Assembly (NCBI RefSeq): GCF_004359215.1
Contig: NC_090610.1
Location: 7,442,093-7,469,448 of the forward strand
Length of the DNA: 27,356 bases
Reading direction: 5' to 3'
DNA from: Bremia lactucae
Lineage: Eukaryota; Oomycota; Peronosporomycetes; Peronosporales; Peronosporaceae
The position numbers and the translations under genes are program-made. Shown one piece after another: positions 19,425 through 27,356 of this stretch. A model generated the notes under the pieces. It did not search any database. It was not told where the DNA came from and saw nothing but the letters and a program-made list of their open reading frames with translations. The stretch's first letter is position 1; every line of letters starts with the position of its first letter.

Positions 19425-19793
19425 ATCCTCCAATGTATAACGGGAGGTGGTCTTGTCCTGTGCACCAAAATGGAGTTCATGATTAGAAATACAAAAACTA
19501 ACCAATCATCAATTGAATGGCAAGTCCGATGTGTTCCACCAGGCTCAAATTCCCCTTATGTTGACTCTAAAATTTCAACAGTTTGCTCAGGATGATTATG
19601 CTAATTTTGGGAATGGTACTGAACATAAAAGTTTCTGGAGAAAAATGTTGCTCAAATGCATCCTTCTTGTAAGAAAGTTCTGGTAGACAAACTTTGCTTT
19701 AATTAATAAGCCATAAAATTTGCGATATTTAGTAAGAAATGCCGAGCTATCTAGGCCGAAACAAAGCTTGAAGCAGGCATATCTAACACGTAG
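19425..19793. other. Spacer between the SINE-like unit and E4
   Basis: The first part may be the body of the SINE. The rest, up to the LTR at 19794, has no recognised gene. A minus-strand open frame at 19596-19844 crosses the LTR boundary and has no family features. Confidence 0.5.
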
Positions 19794-20377
19794 TGTAACG
19801 GATAAAGTTGTCCTTCCTATGTTACACAAACCCATTAAGTACACTTGGTGTACTTAACGGAATGGTCAATTACTTCATGTGAAGTACTAAGACCTCCACT
19901 TGGCTGTGGTGCACAAAGTGGCCAACTCTCGTGTATGTGATGCATATAGGTGTATTCACATTGAAAGGGATGACGGCTAGCGTCATTCGAAAGGTAATCC
20001 GAGGTATTCAATAATACGCTCGCAATGTAGGGTTGCACTTCTACAGAGGTGGCATCTATTGATTGATGAAAAAATGTTTTTATATTTTATTCTATTAAAT
20101 ATAAATCAGTCTTAAGACTGCTTCCTAGTTAACAAGTGCGCACGCGAAGCCGGACTACCGCTTCCGTGGCGACACTTGTCCTAAGGTACTTAGTTCGTTG
20201 CGAGAGATCGCTTACGCGCCCACCAACTACCTCACTGCGTGATAGAAGACGGTAAAACCGTATTCTCACTGTGCTTGAAGGTGTGTGCTAAAGTAGAGCG
20301 TGGCTGCTATAGAAGCGCCCGCCTATACTGGTAGCACAAGTAGTCCTTCCCACGACTAATCTCTGTGAGCTGTGTCA
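19794..20377 (+). repeat. 5' LTR of E4 (family B)
   Basis: Starts TGTAACGG and ends near GCTGTGTCA at 20377. It is colinear with 23422-23997: the TACACTTGGTGTA palindrome, a GATGACG...CGTCAT stem, CGCACGCGAAGCCGG and GTAGAGCGTGGC occur in the same order in both. A nested terminal hairpin (TGTAAC/GTTACA outside, GGA/TCC inside) is present. Gag follows directly on the plus strand. The two LTRs are clearly diverged, so the insertion is old. Confidence 0.75.
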
Positions 20378-21459
20378 ATGAGGATAAGTTACACTATCGA
20401 TTAAGCTCATTTTTACACCTCTCTGAATATCATCATGAGGAGGCAGAGCTCTTGGCGCAGAGACTTGGCTCCCAAGCCCTGGTTAGGCTTTTGGGCAGGC
20501 CTCCCGAGCAACACGTTATTCAGTTGGAGCAGTTTGAGCGTTTGCTCGGACACGAAGGGTCGCGTCCGAGGAGCAAAGCCAAGCTGCAGCGGGGTTTGTC
20601 ACTAAGACTCAGAATGAGCTTAGGTTTGAGCATGCTCGGAGCAAGGCTCTCAACAGGAATCTTGAGACGCTCCCCGCCTGGACGCATCAGCATAGGCTAT
20701 TCGGATGGACCCTCCCAAGTTCGTTTGAACTGCAACGCCCACAATTGTATACTGGTTGTTTGCTGTGGAGAATGCGGTGTGGCGCAGCTCATCGAGGACG
20801 ACAGCCGGATGGTGTCGTACGCCACGTCGCATTTGCGCTGTAAGGCCTCAGAGTGAATTTTCTCGGCACTTATGGCGGACGGTAAGGCTTTCCCTACATG
20901 GGCGATCTTTAAGACAAAGATTCGCGCCATGTATTAGCAACTGAACAACGAATTATTGTTCCAGGCGTGCTTCTTTTAAGCGCGACAGGCGAAGCGATGC
21001 CTGCAAGAATATGTGCAAGAGATGCGCTCGCTGTCGGCGTCCATTACCGTAGGTCCGATTCCGGAGCACATTAAGGTGCCCACGTTTATGAACGGACTAC
21101 GGCATGGCCCATCGCGACAGGCACTTTTTAGAAGAGTGCCGTCGACGATGAAAGAGACAATCGAAATTGTCTTAGTTGACGATCGATCCTACAACAGTGC
21201 CTCAGCGACAGCTTGGTATAAGCCGTAGGCCGAGAGCTCAGATGCCACTCCCATGGAGTTGGGCAATGCAGACTCTGTCTGCTATAAATGCGGCAAGCGC
21301 TGCCATTTGATGGCTCGCTGCTATGCCAGGGTCCCTGCTGGGGCAAAGATGCCTAGCAAGAGGACTCCCTTCTCAAAGGGTGATAGCAAGAACCAGCGTG
21401 TAATACGCGTGAGTTCTGCATCGTCCGCTGAGAATTCGGGAAATACAGGAGGGCAGTAG
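20377..21459 (+). pseudogene. E4 gag with zinc knuckle
   Basis: Plus-strand frames give a helical N-terminal part (HHEEAELLAQRLGSQALVRL), then the capsid core CGVAQLIEDDSRMVSYATSH with LRCKASE at about 20775-20856, LMADGKAFPTWAIF in another frame, and VQEMRSLSASITVGPIPEHI with FMNGLRHGPSRQALFRRVP at 21013-21228. The zinc knuckle CYKCGKRCHLMARC (CX2CX4HX4C) is at about 21280-21321. A basic tail follows. The frame reads through the LTR end region without a clear ATG, so the start is uncertain. Stops at 20854 and 21226 and several frameshifts break it. Confidence 0.75.
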
Positions 21460-21589
21460 GGGCCGGATGCCCTACTGACGCGGACTCTAAAGTTACCCCT
21501 TAGCTCAAAGTTATCGAAAAAATGATTAGCATAGTCCCTGAGGTCTCAAAATTTCGGACCTCAACCCTGCTGGTCTATAGCGCCGAGAC

Positions 21590-22575
21590 CATGTGATGGC
21601 CCTCCTTGTGGATTCGGGTACATCACAGAATATTATATAATTCGCGGCTCTGAAACCGAGACCGGCGGTGTTTGAGTCGCATTGCCATGATAGCAAGCGA
21701 GAAGGGGCGACCGTTCGTATTTTTTAGCGAACGGCGAGCTCGTAAAATCTGAGGGAGTTGAAGTTGAACTCGCCTTCAGCTTTAGTGACTTCTCTTGTGA
21801 AAAGTAGTTCACATGTATGGAGAGTCCGTATAACTTCATCCTAGGCATGTCATGGTTGGCAAAACACCAACCATGGATGGACTGGCGTACACACACAGTT
21901 GCTAACTTTACGCATGACACCGGAAAGGATATGCTCCTGCGAGAGGTCCATGACTCTGATGTCGTGTCGAACACAGTTGAGGGTGCGTCGACGGGATGTC
22001 AAACATCATTAAGTACCCAGCTCGGAGAGACTCGTGTAATTAGAAGGACGATGACAAGTAGACATGCGTCCAATGGTCCTGTACAGAGCCGAAAGCCTGC
22101 GGCAGTAGATAGCGAGCTGACAGGAAGTCAAGCGTCGCAAGAATCGGCCCAGAACCTAGAGCCTGGTGCGGTTGGAAGGGGTTCATTAGCCGAGAGCAAT
22201 GGCACCGGCTTCCCAGTCAAAGGTCGTAGTGACTCGGAAAACGAGTATTGGACAAATAGGGACGATGAAAGGCACGTCAAAACGAGCGACCTTTGAATCA
22301 GTCCCGGTCAAAGAGGAAGGGCCCTCGAAGACAAAACACGGTGGAAGTATCATCAGTCGACGTGGTCCAGCCACGCCTTGAAGTAGTCGCACTAATTCAG
22401 AAGAGAACTCGGTGGACTGTTGCTCGTTGTCCACAATGGACGAGAGTGTCTTGGAAACAGACAAAAAAACGATAGGCTGCCCAAGGCTTGGATGCCTTGA
22501 AAGGCAGCCCTTTTCTGAAATTCTGTTGGAACACCGTGATGTATTCCCAGAAGAAGTGCCGAGCCGCCTAGCGAA
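21590..22575 (+). pseudogene. E4 protease, spacer and start of RT
   Basis: ALLVDSGTSQNII at about 21599-21637 holds the aspartic protease active site DSGTS (21611-21625). MESPYNFILGMSWLAKHQPW with MDWRTHTV (21817-21900) is the protease C-terminal motif. The same frame then runs as a low-complexity Ser/Thr/Glu-rich spacer to 22294. FSEILLEHRDVFPEEVPSRLA (about 22516-22575) is the conserved segment just before the RT fingers. Beyond 22575 no further RT sequence is recognised, so the rest of pol has been deleted. Stops within the protease show it is dead. Confidence 0.7.
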
Positions 22576-22694
22576 AACGGCAGTGAACACTCCAAGCGGT
22601 TTGCTTTGAGATTGGCTTGAGACGCCCCAAGGTTGAAAAACACACCGCGACATAAAACCGAATGGTGGCTCACGCGATGCGCCAGCACCGTTGC

Positions 22695-23385
22695 CTACGC
22701 GCCCCATTTCTTTGACGATGCATTCGTGCGTAGTAGGGCCGAGGGACTGGCTTGTGACACCGACTGAGCACGTTCACGTGTCGTCGATGGAGCTTTAGGA
22801 TCCGAATCCTCTATGTCAGAACCATTATGGATTATGGTCTGAGCATAAGGCGTTGTGATTATACCCAAACGAGAAGCGGCTGCGATTTTATGGGCAACAC
22901 TCTCATTACCTGTCGCTGCGCTATCCAGCGCAGACGACGAGACAGCATTCGCAAATGTTGCTGTCTCCATGTTGTGAGCAATGAGAGAAGTTTAAATGGG
23001 CAATAATGCGCCATCATCCTTCCTCATGAGCTCGTTGTCCGCATCACTACTATGAGGTGACGGCAACGGTGTCGACTCATTGTATCCTCAATGAGCGACG
23101 GATCAACATACTCACTGTTAAAGTGGGATGGATCCTTAAGCCCTGTTAACGCGACAGCAGCAGCAGCAGTCGGCGTTTCGACTAAGGCACTAGACGCTGC
23201 CGGCGTGTTAACGCGGCGCGTGTGCTTAGTGCGAGGTTGAGTGGCGTCTTCGCGCAGACGACCCACCAATGTGGCCTCTTTTCGGTGCATCTTTGGCGCC
23301 GTCTACGTGAATACAGATCGCTAAAGTGTTTGAGTAAACTAGCGGCGCGTAAAGCTGCTCGCAGTTCCTCGCTCCTCTTTGACAA
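22695..23385 (-). pseudogene. Antisense accessory ORF of E4, frameshifted
   Basis: A minus-strand ATG at 23385 gives MSKRSEELRAALRAASLLKH and SDLYSRRR. A shifted frame (23024-23290) gives MHRKEATLVGRLREDATQPR, an Ala-rich run, then FNSEYVDPSLIEDT. A third frame continues NESTPLPSPHSSDADNELM to a stop at about 22994. A separate frame, 22695-22970, starts METATFANAVSSSALDS. The EYVDPSL segment resembles EYDPSLEVDYE of E1. The ORF lies between deleted pol and the polypurine tract and runs opposite to gag and protease. A CAG run (23155-23169) encodes the alanines. No domain was recognised. Confidence 0.45.
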
Positions 23386-23407
23386 ATTTAAAATGTAAAT
23401 TCGTTCT

Positions 23408-23421
23408 TTAAGAGGGGATGG
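23408..23421 (+). promoter_or_regulatory. Polypurine tract of E4
   Basis: TTAAGAGGGGATGG directly precedes the LTR start TGTAACGGGC at 23422. It matches the E1 tract in position and pattern and confirms plus orientation for E4. Confidence 0.7.
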
Positions 23422-23997
23422 TGTAACGGGCTAAAGTTGCCCTAATGTTACACAGTCCCCGTAAAGTACACTTGGTGTACTTAAGGGGATGGCCAATTAC
23501 TTAAATATCGTAATTAGACCCAGCACTCGAGTGTGTCCCATATTTGTGACCAACCCTTGTGTAGGTGATGCACATAGGTGCATTCACATAACGGGATGAC
23601 GCTTAGCGTCATCCGTTACGCGAGATCTCTAGAAAGATATGCTCGCAATACAAAATAGTGTTATCGATAGAGATGACATTTTGATTATAAAAAAAGGCAT
23701 CTATATTCAATGCGATTAAATAGAAATCAGTCTGAAAACTAATCTCTACTTAGTGCGCACGAGGAGCCGGATTACCGCTCCCTGACGATACTTCAATAGA
23801 GTACTTGGTGCTTTGGGTGAGGTCTCTAAGGCGCCCACCACAACTACCTCACTGCACGCAAGAGAAGCTGATTTAACCGCTATCTCGCTAAGCTCGGATG
23901 TGTGTCTAAGTAGAGCGTGGCCGCATATCGACGTGCCCGCCTACGCTGGAATCTGAAAGTCTTCCTCTGAATAAAGGAGCGAGGTAGCTCCGCTACA
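23422..23997 (+). repeat. 3' LTR of E4 (family B)
   Basis: Starts TGTAACGGGC and ends GGTAGCTCCGCTACA at 23997; 576 bases, colinear with the 5' copy at 19794-20377. Its terminal hairpin has GGG/CCC where the 5' copy has GGA/TCC. A 9-bp stem GGATGACGC/GCGTCATCC lies at about 23602-23622. A pogo-type element has inserted a few bases beyond the LTR end. Confidence 0.75.
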
Positions 23998-24001
23998 TAT
24001 A

Positions 24002-25551
24002 CAGTCTAATCTCCGATAAATGATTTCCGAAACCAATATCCTCCTATAATCAATACATTTTTTTTAATTTATTAATGCCGTTTCTATGGCCATTATCGAT
24101 ATCCTCTGGTATCTGTTACTTAAAAAAATTCTTGCAGGATATCATTTAAAAAAAGGTCTATATGTATCTTGTAAACCAACCATCTAGGGTTTTCTGACGT
24201 TTATTTTGGCTTGCCACTGACATGAGATGGAGATTATGAAGGGCATCGATCGCATCTAGCGCCTTGTTCGTTCTGAACGAGCGCGTCCTGCAGCTGATAG
24301 CGGCAATAGCGCCTGCAATGATTCTGGCATCCATTGGCTGATTTCTTAAAGTTGCGTTTGGCGGGAGTGGGATCAGCTCAAGATTAGAGATTTCCAATTC
24401 TTCAAGGATGCGCGAAGGCGCATTATCGTACAAAAGTGCATATTGTCGATTCTTTGCTTTTAATTCATCGTCAAAGCGCTTTTAGCCACTCTTGGAAGAT
24501 TTTTCTTGTCATCCAAGCTTTCTCATTCGAGCGATAAAAGAAGCCAAGCTCCTCGCCATATTTTTTATTAAATGCTCGGGGTTTTTGCGCGTGACCGATG
24601 ATAAACGGTTTGAGGCGATGTGAGCCATCTGCATTTGCTTTACCTTTCATTTACCCTTAGATTTGCGCGCGCGCAATTGTTTTGTCCGAAGCCAATCGAT
24701 AGAAGAGACAAGTCTTATTATCCATATAAGATGTCGCGTAGCTCTGTCACAGCCTGCAACACAGCAATTAAAGTATTTTCAAGCTATTCTTTCAGGGCTG
24801 GTAGCGGTTCTTCGATCGTCTCCATGTCAGCAGATCTGCTCTTGCCGTGCGACTTGAAATCCTTGAAGCCATGGCGAGACTTGAACTTTTTATCTATCCA
24901 TTTAAAAGGATGGCGCGTGAACCTTGCAGATTTTGACTTGAGTAGCTCTGTTTTGGTACAGACACGCCGGGCTTCGCGTTAAAGAACTCACCCTGCAAGC
25001 ACTTGATCTATTTCAAGGTGTTTGGCAGTGCGAGCGCGCTACAAATTTTATATACAGTATAAGCAATCATTTATGTGAAAAATAAAAAAAGAAGATTCCT
25101 CTAAAACAATCTACCTTTGCCGCGAGGCTGGTTGAATCCATAGCTTCATATTTGCATCGCTTTTTCAAAACAGAACTTGTTGTGCTTTGCGTAAGAGACT
25201 TTAGTAGGTTGAATTCTTGCTTTGATCAAGCGCTAAGAGCAGCTTGAGTCAAGCGTTATGCTTTTGGCAGATTTTAAGCTTTTCTTTGTTCGTGAGGTTT
25301 CGAAAGCTAACTTGCTTTAAAGGCATCTTTTCTAGGGGGGTTGGGGTTTTATTGTGTTTTGGATCGGAAGGAGAAAGAGTATTTTGACACTTGTTTAAAT
25401 TTTGTGGCACATGGCACTCCTAGCGAATCAGAGTGCGCTCCTTTTTGTTCGATAAATTGTTAACTATGAGAGGTACACCACCTCTCTGATATCCTGCGAT
25501 ACTTGATATTTTTGCTTCCACGGGAAATATCATTTAACAAAGGTTAGACAG
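24002..25551 (-). mobile_element. pogo/Tigger-type DNA transposon, full length, decayed
   Basis: The left terminal repeat starts CAGTCTAATCTCCGATAAAT at 24002; the right one, read inward from 25551, starts CTGTCTAACCTTTGTTAAAT. About 18 of the first 23 bases match. A TA dinucleotide flanks both ends (24000-24001 and 25552-25553), the target duplication of the Tc1/mariner superfamily. Inside is a minus-strand transposase pseudogene of the pogo branch. Length is 1550 bases. Confidence 0.85.
24158..25326 (-). pseudogene. pogo/Tigger-like transposase, broken
   Basis: From ATG at 25326 the minus strand gives MPLKQVSFRNLTNKEKLKIC and, after shifts, SVLKKRCKYEAMDSTSLAAK, the N-terminal helix-turn-helix. 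WIDKKFKSRHGFKDFKSHGK follows at about 24860-24910, the CENP-B-type second DNA-binding domain. The catalytic part has MDNKTCLFYR (family MDETGLFYR, first Asp), HRLKPFIIGHAQKPRAFNKK, LLYDNAPSRILEELEISNLE (second Asp; the usual His after Ser is Arg), then LIPLPPNATLRNQPMDARII (third Asp). A short tail ends near 24158. Several stops and frameshifts make it inactive, though all three catalytic Asp residues are still encoded. Confidence 0.85.
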
Positions 25552-25553
25552 TA

Positions 25554-25953
25554 GCTATTGTCGGGAAATATTCATACCTTGCAAAATATTATGTCAGATG
25601 GCACGTCGCTTTTCCCGTTCAAAATGTCAAAATATGAAATATAGACCAATTTATGAAGAGGCGTTGTGGACTTCATTCAATCTACCATAATCCAACTGAC
25701 AATGTAAAGCAATTCAAGCGGTACATGATGTCGATTTGTCGGACTTGGACTCTGAAGCAAGAGACAGAGGAAAATTATGCCCCGATTTGTTAAAATCGAT
25801 AGCGGCTTCAATGGCGCAATGCTGGACGGTGCAGGCTTATGCGCTGACACTGTTCGCAGGAGCGAAAATAGTTGACCACCCATCGATATAGGTGTGGCCA
25901 CCAAAATTCCTCTGACACTTGTAAGAATGTCTTTTCGCGACCCAGGTGCCCAC
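25554..25953. other. Flank of the pogo element with a possible plus-strand coding remnant
   Basis: The open plus frame 25700-25891 reads AVHDVDLSDLDSEARDRGKL and SIAASMAQCWTVQAYALTLF without an ATG at its start. Its composition looks like a helical, acidic protein, but 64 codons is not beyond chance. It lies downstream of the E5 chromodomain and on the opposite strand, the place where the other elements carry the antisense ORF. A minus-strand open frame overlaps it (25677-25904) and has no recognised features. Confidence 0.35.
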
Positions 25954-27356
25954 TCAGCGAAGAGGCTTCAGCTGGCGCTCCTTTTCGTAGGCATCCACCA
26001 AACCGGGCACATACATACGTAGGGTATCGATAGGTTCCCTAGAGTCGAAACACTTCGGGTAACCTTTCCATTGGACGAGATCTGATACCTTTCCTCGCGA
26101 AGCGGTGGGCAAGCAACCTTCCAACAAGAAAGCGTTGATTCCCACCCGCATCCATCAGTGCAGGCGGCGCCCGATAGGAGTGGCGATCTCGCCCAACTAC
26201 TCGCGGCTGCCTTACCCTCGTCCGTTGAGTCACAAGCGTAATGCGCTGCTGGACGACGCATTGCGAATCTCGAGGGTCAAGTCTCGCGACTGACCTCGGA
26301 TCTTTGTGATGTCCGAGCGAAGGCTCGTCAGGGTTATGAACACCTGAAGACTCGCTTGGACCTTTTTGAGCGGATAATGCTGGATCCGGGTTACTCGCGT
26401 GATGTCCCTCGCGCTCCGAGTCCTGTTCGTGGTGGGAGGAGTCGGTCGGCTGATAGTTTCTCGCCTTTTCCGTCCCCCTTATCCGAACAACGCTCGACTC
26501 ACAGACGGCGTCACCATCGGTCTCCTTAGACGGATCGGGGTATGTGACTTCATCTGGGTCTACATACCGTTTCAGACAACCCACGTAAAATACGGGGTGC
26601 GCCTTCATATACAAGGGAAGGTGAGTCTATAATTTAGGTCTCCAACTTCTTCTACCACTGTAAAGGGCCCAATAAAACGCGGCAACAACTTCGTAGTACC
26701 CTTAGGTAGTACTAAAATTGCACTCTTAGGTAGGGTAGCAGTACTTAACAGTACTGTTATACCCACTCTAAAGCGTTTATTATTTCTGCGACCATTTCGG
26801 TTCGCATATCTTTTTACTTGTCCTGTGCGTTTGCCATTGTGTCACGGAGTTTTCGTGTGATGGCTTATCGCTCATCCACAAAGCGTTGAGCTTCGCTCAC
26901 GCTTTTAGCATCAAACTCGCCTATAATACCGCCGAGAGGTCGGTCATAAGGCGTAGCTTTATTGACCACTGCTAAACTGGCCGGGTCACTAGGGCAAGTT
27001 TCTGTCGTTGAGAGAATACCCTCGCTGGTCATCGTCATATTGACGAAACTATGTGTCTCTTTCGCACCGAGCATAGTGAGGGGCCCTCCCCCACTAAGAC
27101 TCGGGCTGCGCACAAACGAAAATGGCGTCCGAAAATATGGCGCAGTCCGTTAATATAAAACGGTGTCTCACCCGTACTGGCGTGGACAATGTTATTTATA
27201 GCGACCTCCACAAAGGGCAATTGCTTGCTCCACTCTTTGGGAGTTGCTATAGTGCGAAGACATCCGCCACGACCCGATTGGCACGTTCTGTTTGGCCATC
27301 GGTCTGGGGATGATCTGCGGTCGACATGTGGAGCTTGCTACCTAGCAGCTCGAACA
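25954..27356 (-). pseudogene. E5 integrase and chromodomain (gypsy pol 3' end), runs off the right edge
   Basis: Minus strand from the edge: [20 protein letters not shown] with QTERANRVV (integrase catalytic Glu), a stop, then LPFVEVAINNIVHASTGETP with FYINGLRHI, a frameshift and RSPSLSGGGPLTMLGAKETH. The C-terminal domain reads KLLPRFIGPFTVVEEVGDLN and, after another shift, MKAHPVFYVGCLKRYVDPDE. A long acidic, Ser/Pro-rich linker leads to PPALMDAGGNQRFLVGRLLA and, in the next frame, DLVQWKGYPKCFDSREPIDT with VPGLVDAYEKER. That is a chromodomain, which in chromoviruses can direct integration to marked chromatin. It belongs to a gypsy family different from E3 in this part. The chromodomain is split by a frameshift near 26120. 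Confidence 0.8.

Larger units (their letters stand above)
19794..23997 (+). mobile_element. Ty3/gypsy LTR retrotransposon E4, internally deleted
   Basis: Order: 5' LTR, gag (20377-21459), protease (about 21590-21910), spacer, start of RT (to about 22575), then an antisense ORF (22695-23385), polypurine tract (23408-23421) and 3' LTR (23422-23997). RT beyond its first conserved stretch, RNase H and integrase are absent. The total is 4.2 kb, far shorter than a full element. With gag and both LTRs but no pol enzymes, it could only have moved with help in trans. Confidence 0.75.

Noticed and set aside
22186..22707. 173-codon minus-strand open frame
   Set aside because: It lies mostly opposite the E4 spacer and RT-start region, which read as known pol sequence on the plus strand; no family features were seen.
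20365..23390. E4 read instead as two facing elements, each with its own gag
   Set aside because: The LTRs at 19794 and 23422 are in the same orientation and the second is preceded by a polypurine tract, which fits one element with an antisense ORF better. It is kept as the main alternative to test.

Overview
The window looks like repeat-rich nuclear DNA of an oomycete, probably a Peronosporales (Phytophthora or downy-mildew) genome. This is inferred from the style of the Ty3/gypsy polyproteins, the short GTACGT-type intron and a dispersed, decayed retrotransposon landscape. No bacterial operons, rRNA genes or CRISPR arrays were seen. Only one gene appears intact: a two-exon CABLES-like (CDK5/ABL1 enzyme substrate, cyclin-box) gene at 1321-2957. 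Almost everything else is transposon-derived and broken by stops and frameshifts.

Layout. 1-602: 3' end of a plus-strand gypsy element (E1) with its polypurine tract and a truncated LTR of family A. 603-976: the 3' part of an inverted LTR-A copy abuts it head-on. 1321-2957: CABLES-like gene. 3145-7580: minus-strand gypsy element E2 (3' LTR on the left, then an antisense ORF, an integrase stub, a precisely inverted RT-RNase H block, RT and protease). 7581-8400: unassigned. 8400-10870: plus-strand degenerate pol (EX: RT, RNase H, integrase, chromodomain-like end). 10940-18774: minus-strand element E3 bounded by two family-A LTRs. 19353-19424: tRNA-like A/B box unit, probably a SINE. 19794-23997: plus-strand element E4 bounded by two family-B LTRs. 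24002-25551: a pogo/Tigger-type DNA transposon with terminal inverted repeats and TA target duplication. 25954-27356: minus-strand integrase plus chromodomain of element E5.

The most unusual signal is a second coding region on the strand opposite to gag-pol, lying between pol and the polypurine tract/3' LTR in E1, E2, E3 and E4. In E1-E3 its presumed ATG lies 115-120 bases inside the 3' LTR. All four copies carry a related acidic, tyrosine-containing N-terminal motif. E3 and E4 also have an ordinary sense gag at the other end, so this antisense ORF is not simply their gag. Pol is truncated at a different point next to the antisense ORF in E2, E3 and E4.

A second unusual signal is the density of short perfect inverted repeats (arms 6-13 bp) strung through the LTRs and internal regions. 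Two LTR stems show compensatory base changes between copies. These points come from reading by eye; no alignment or folding program was run.
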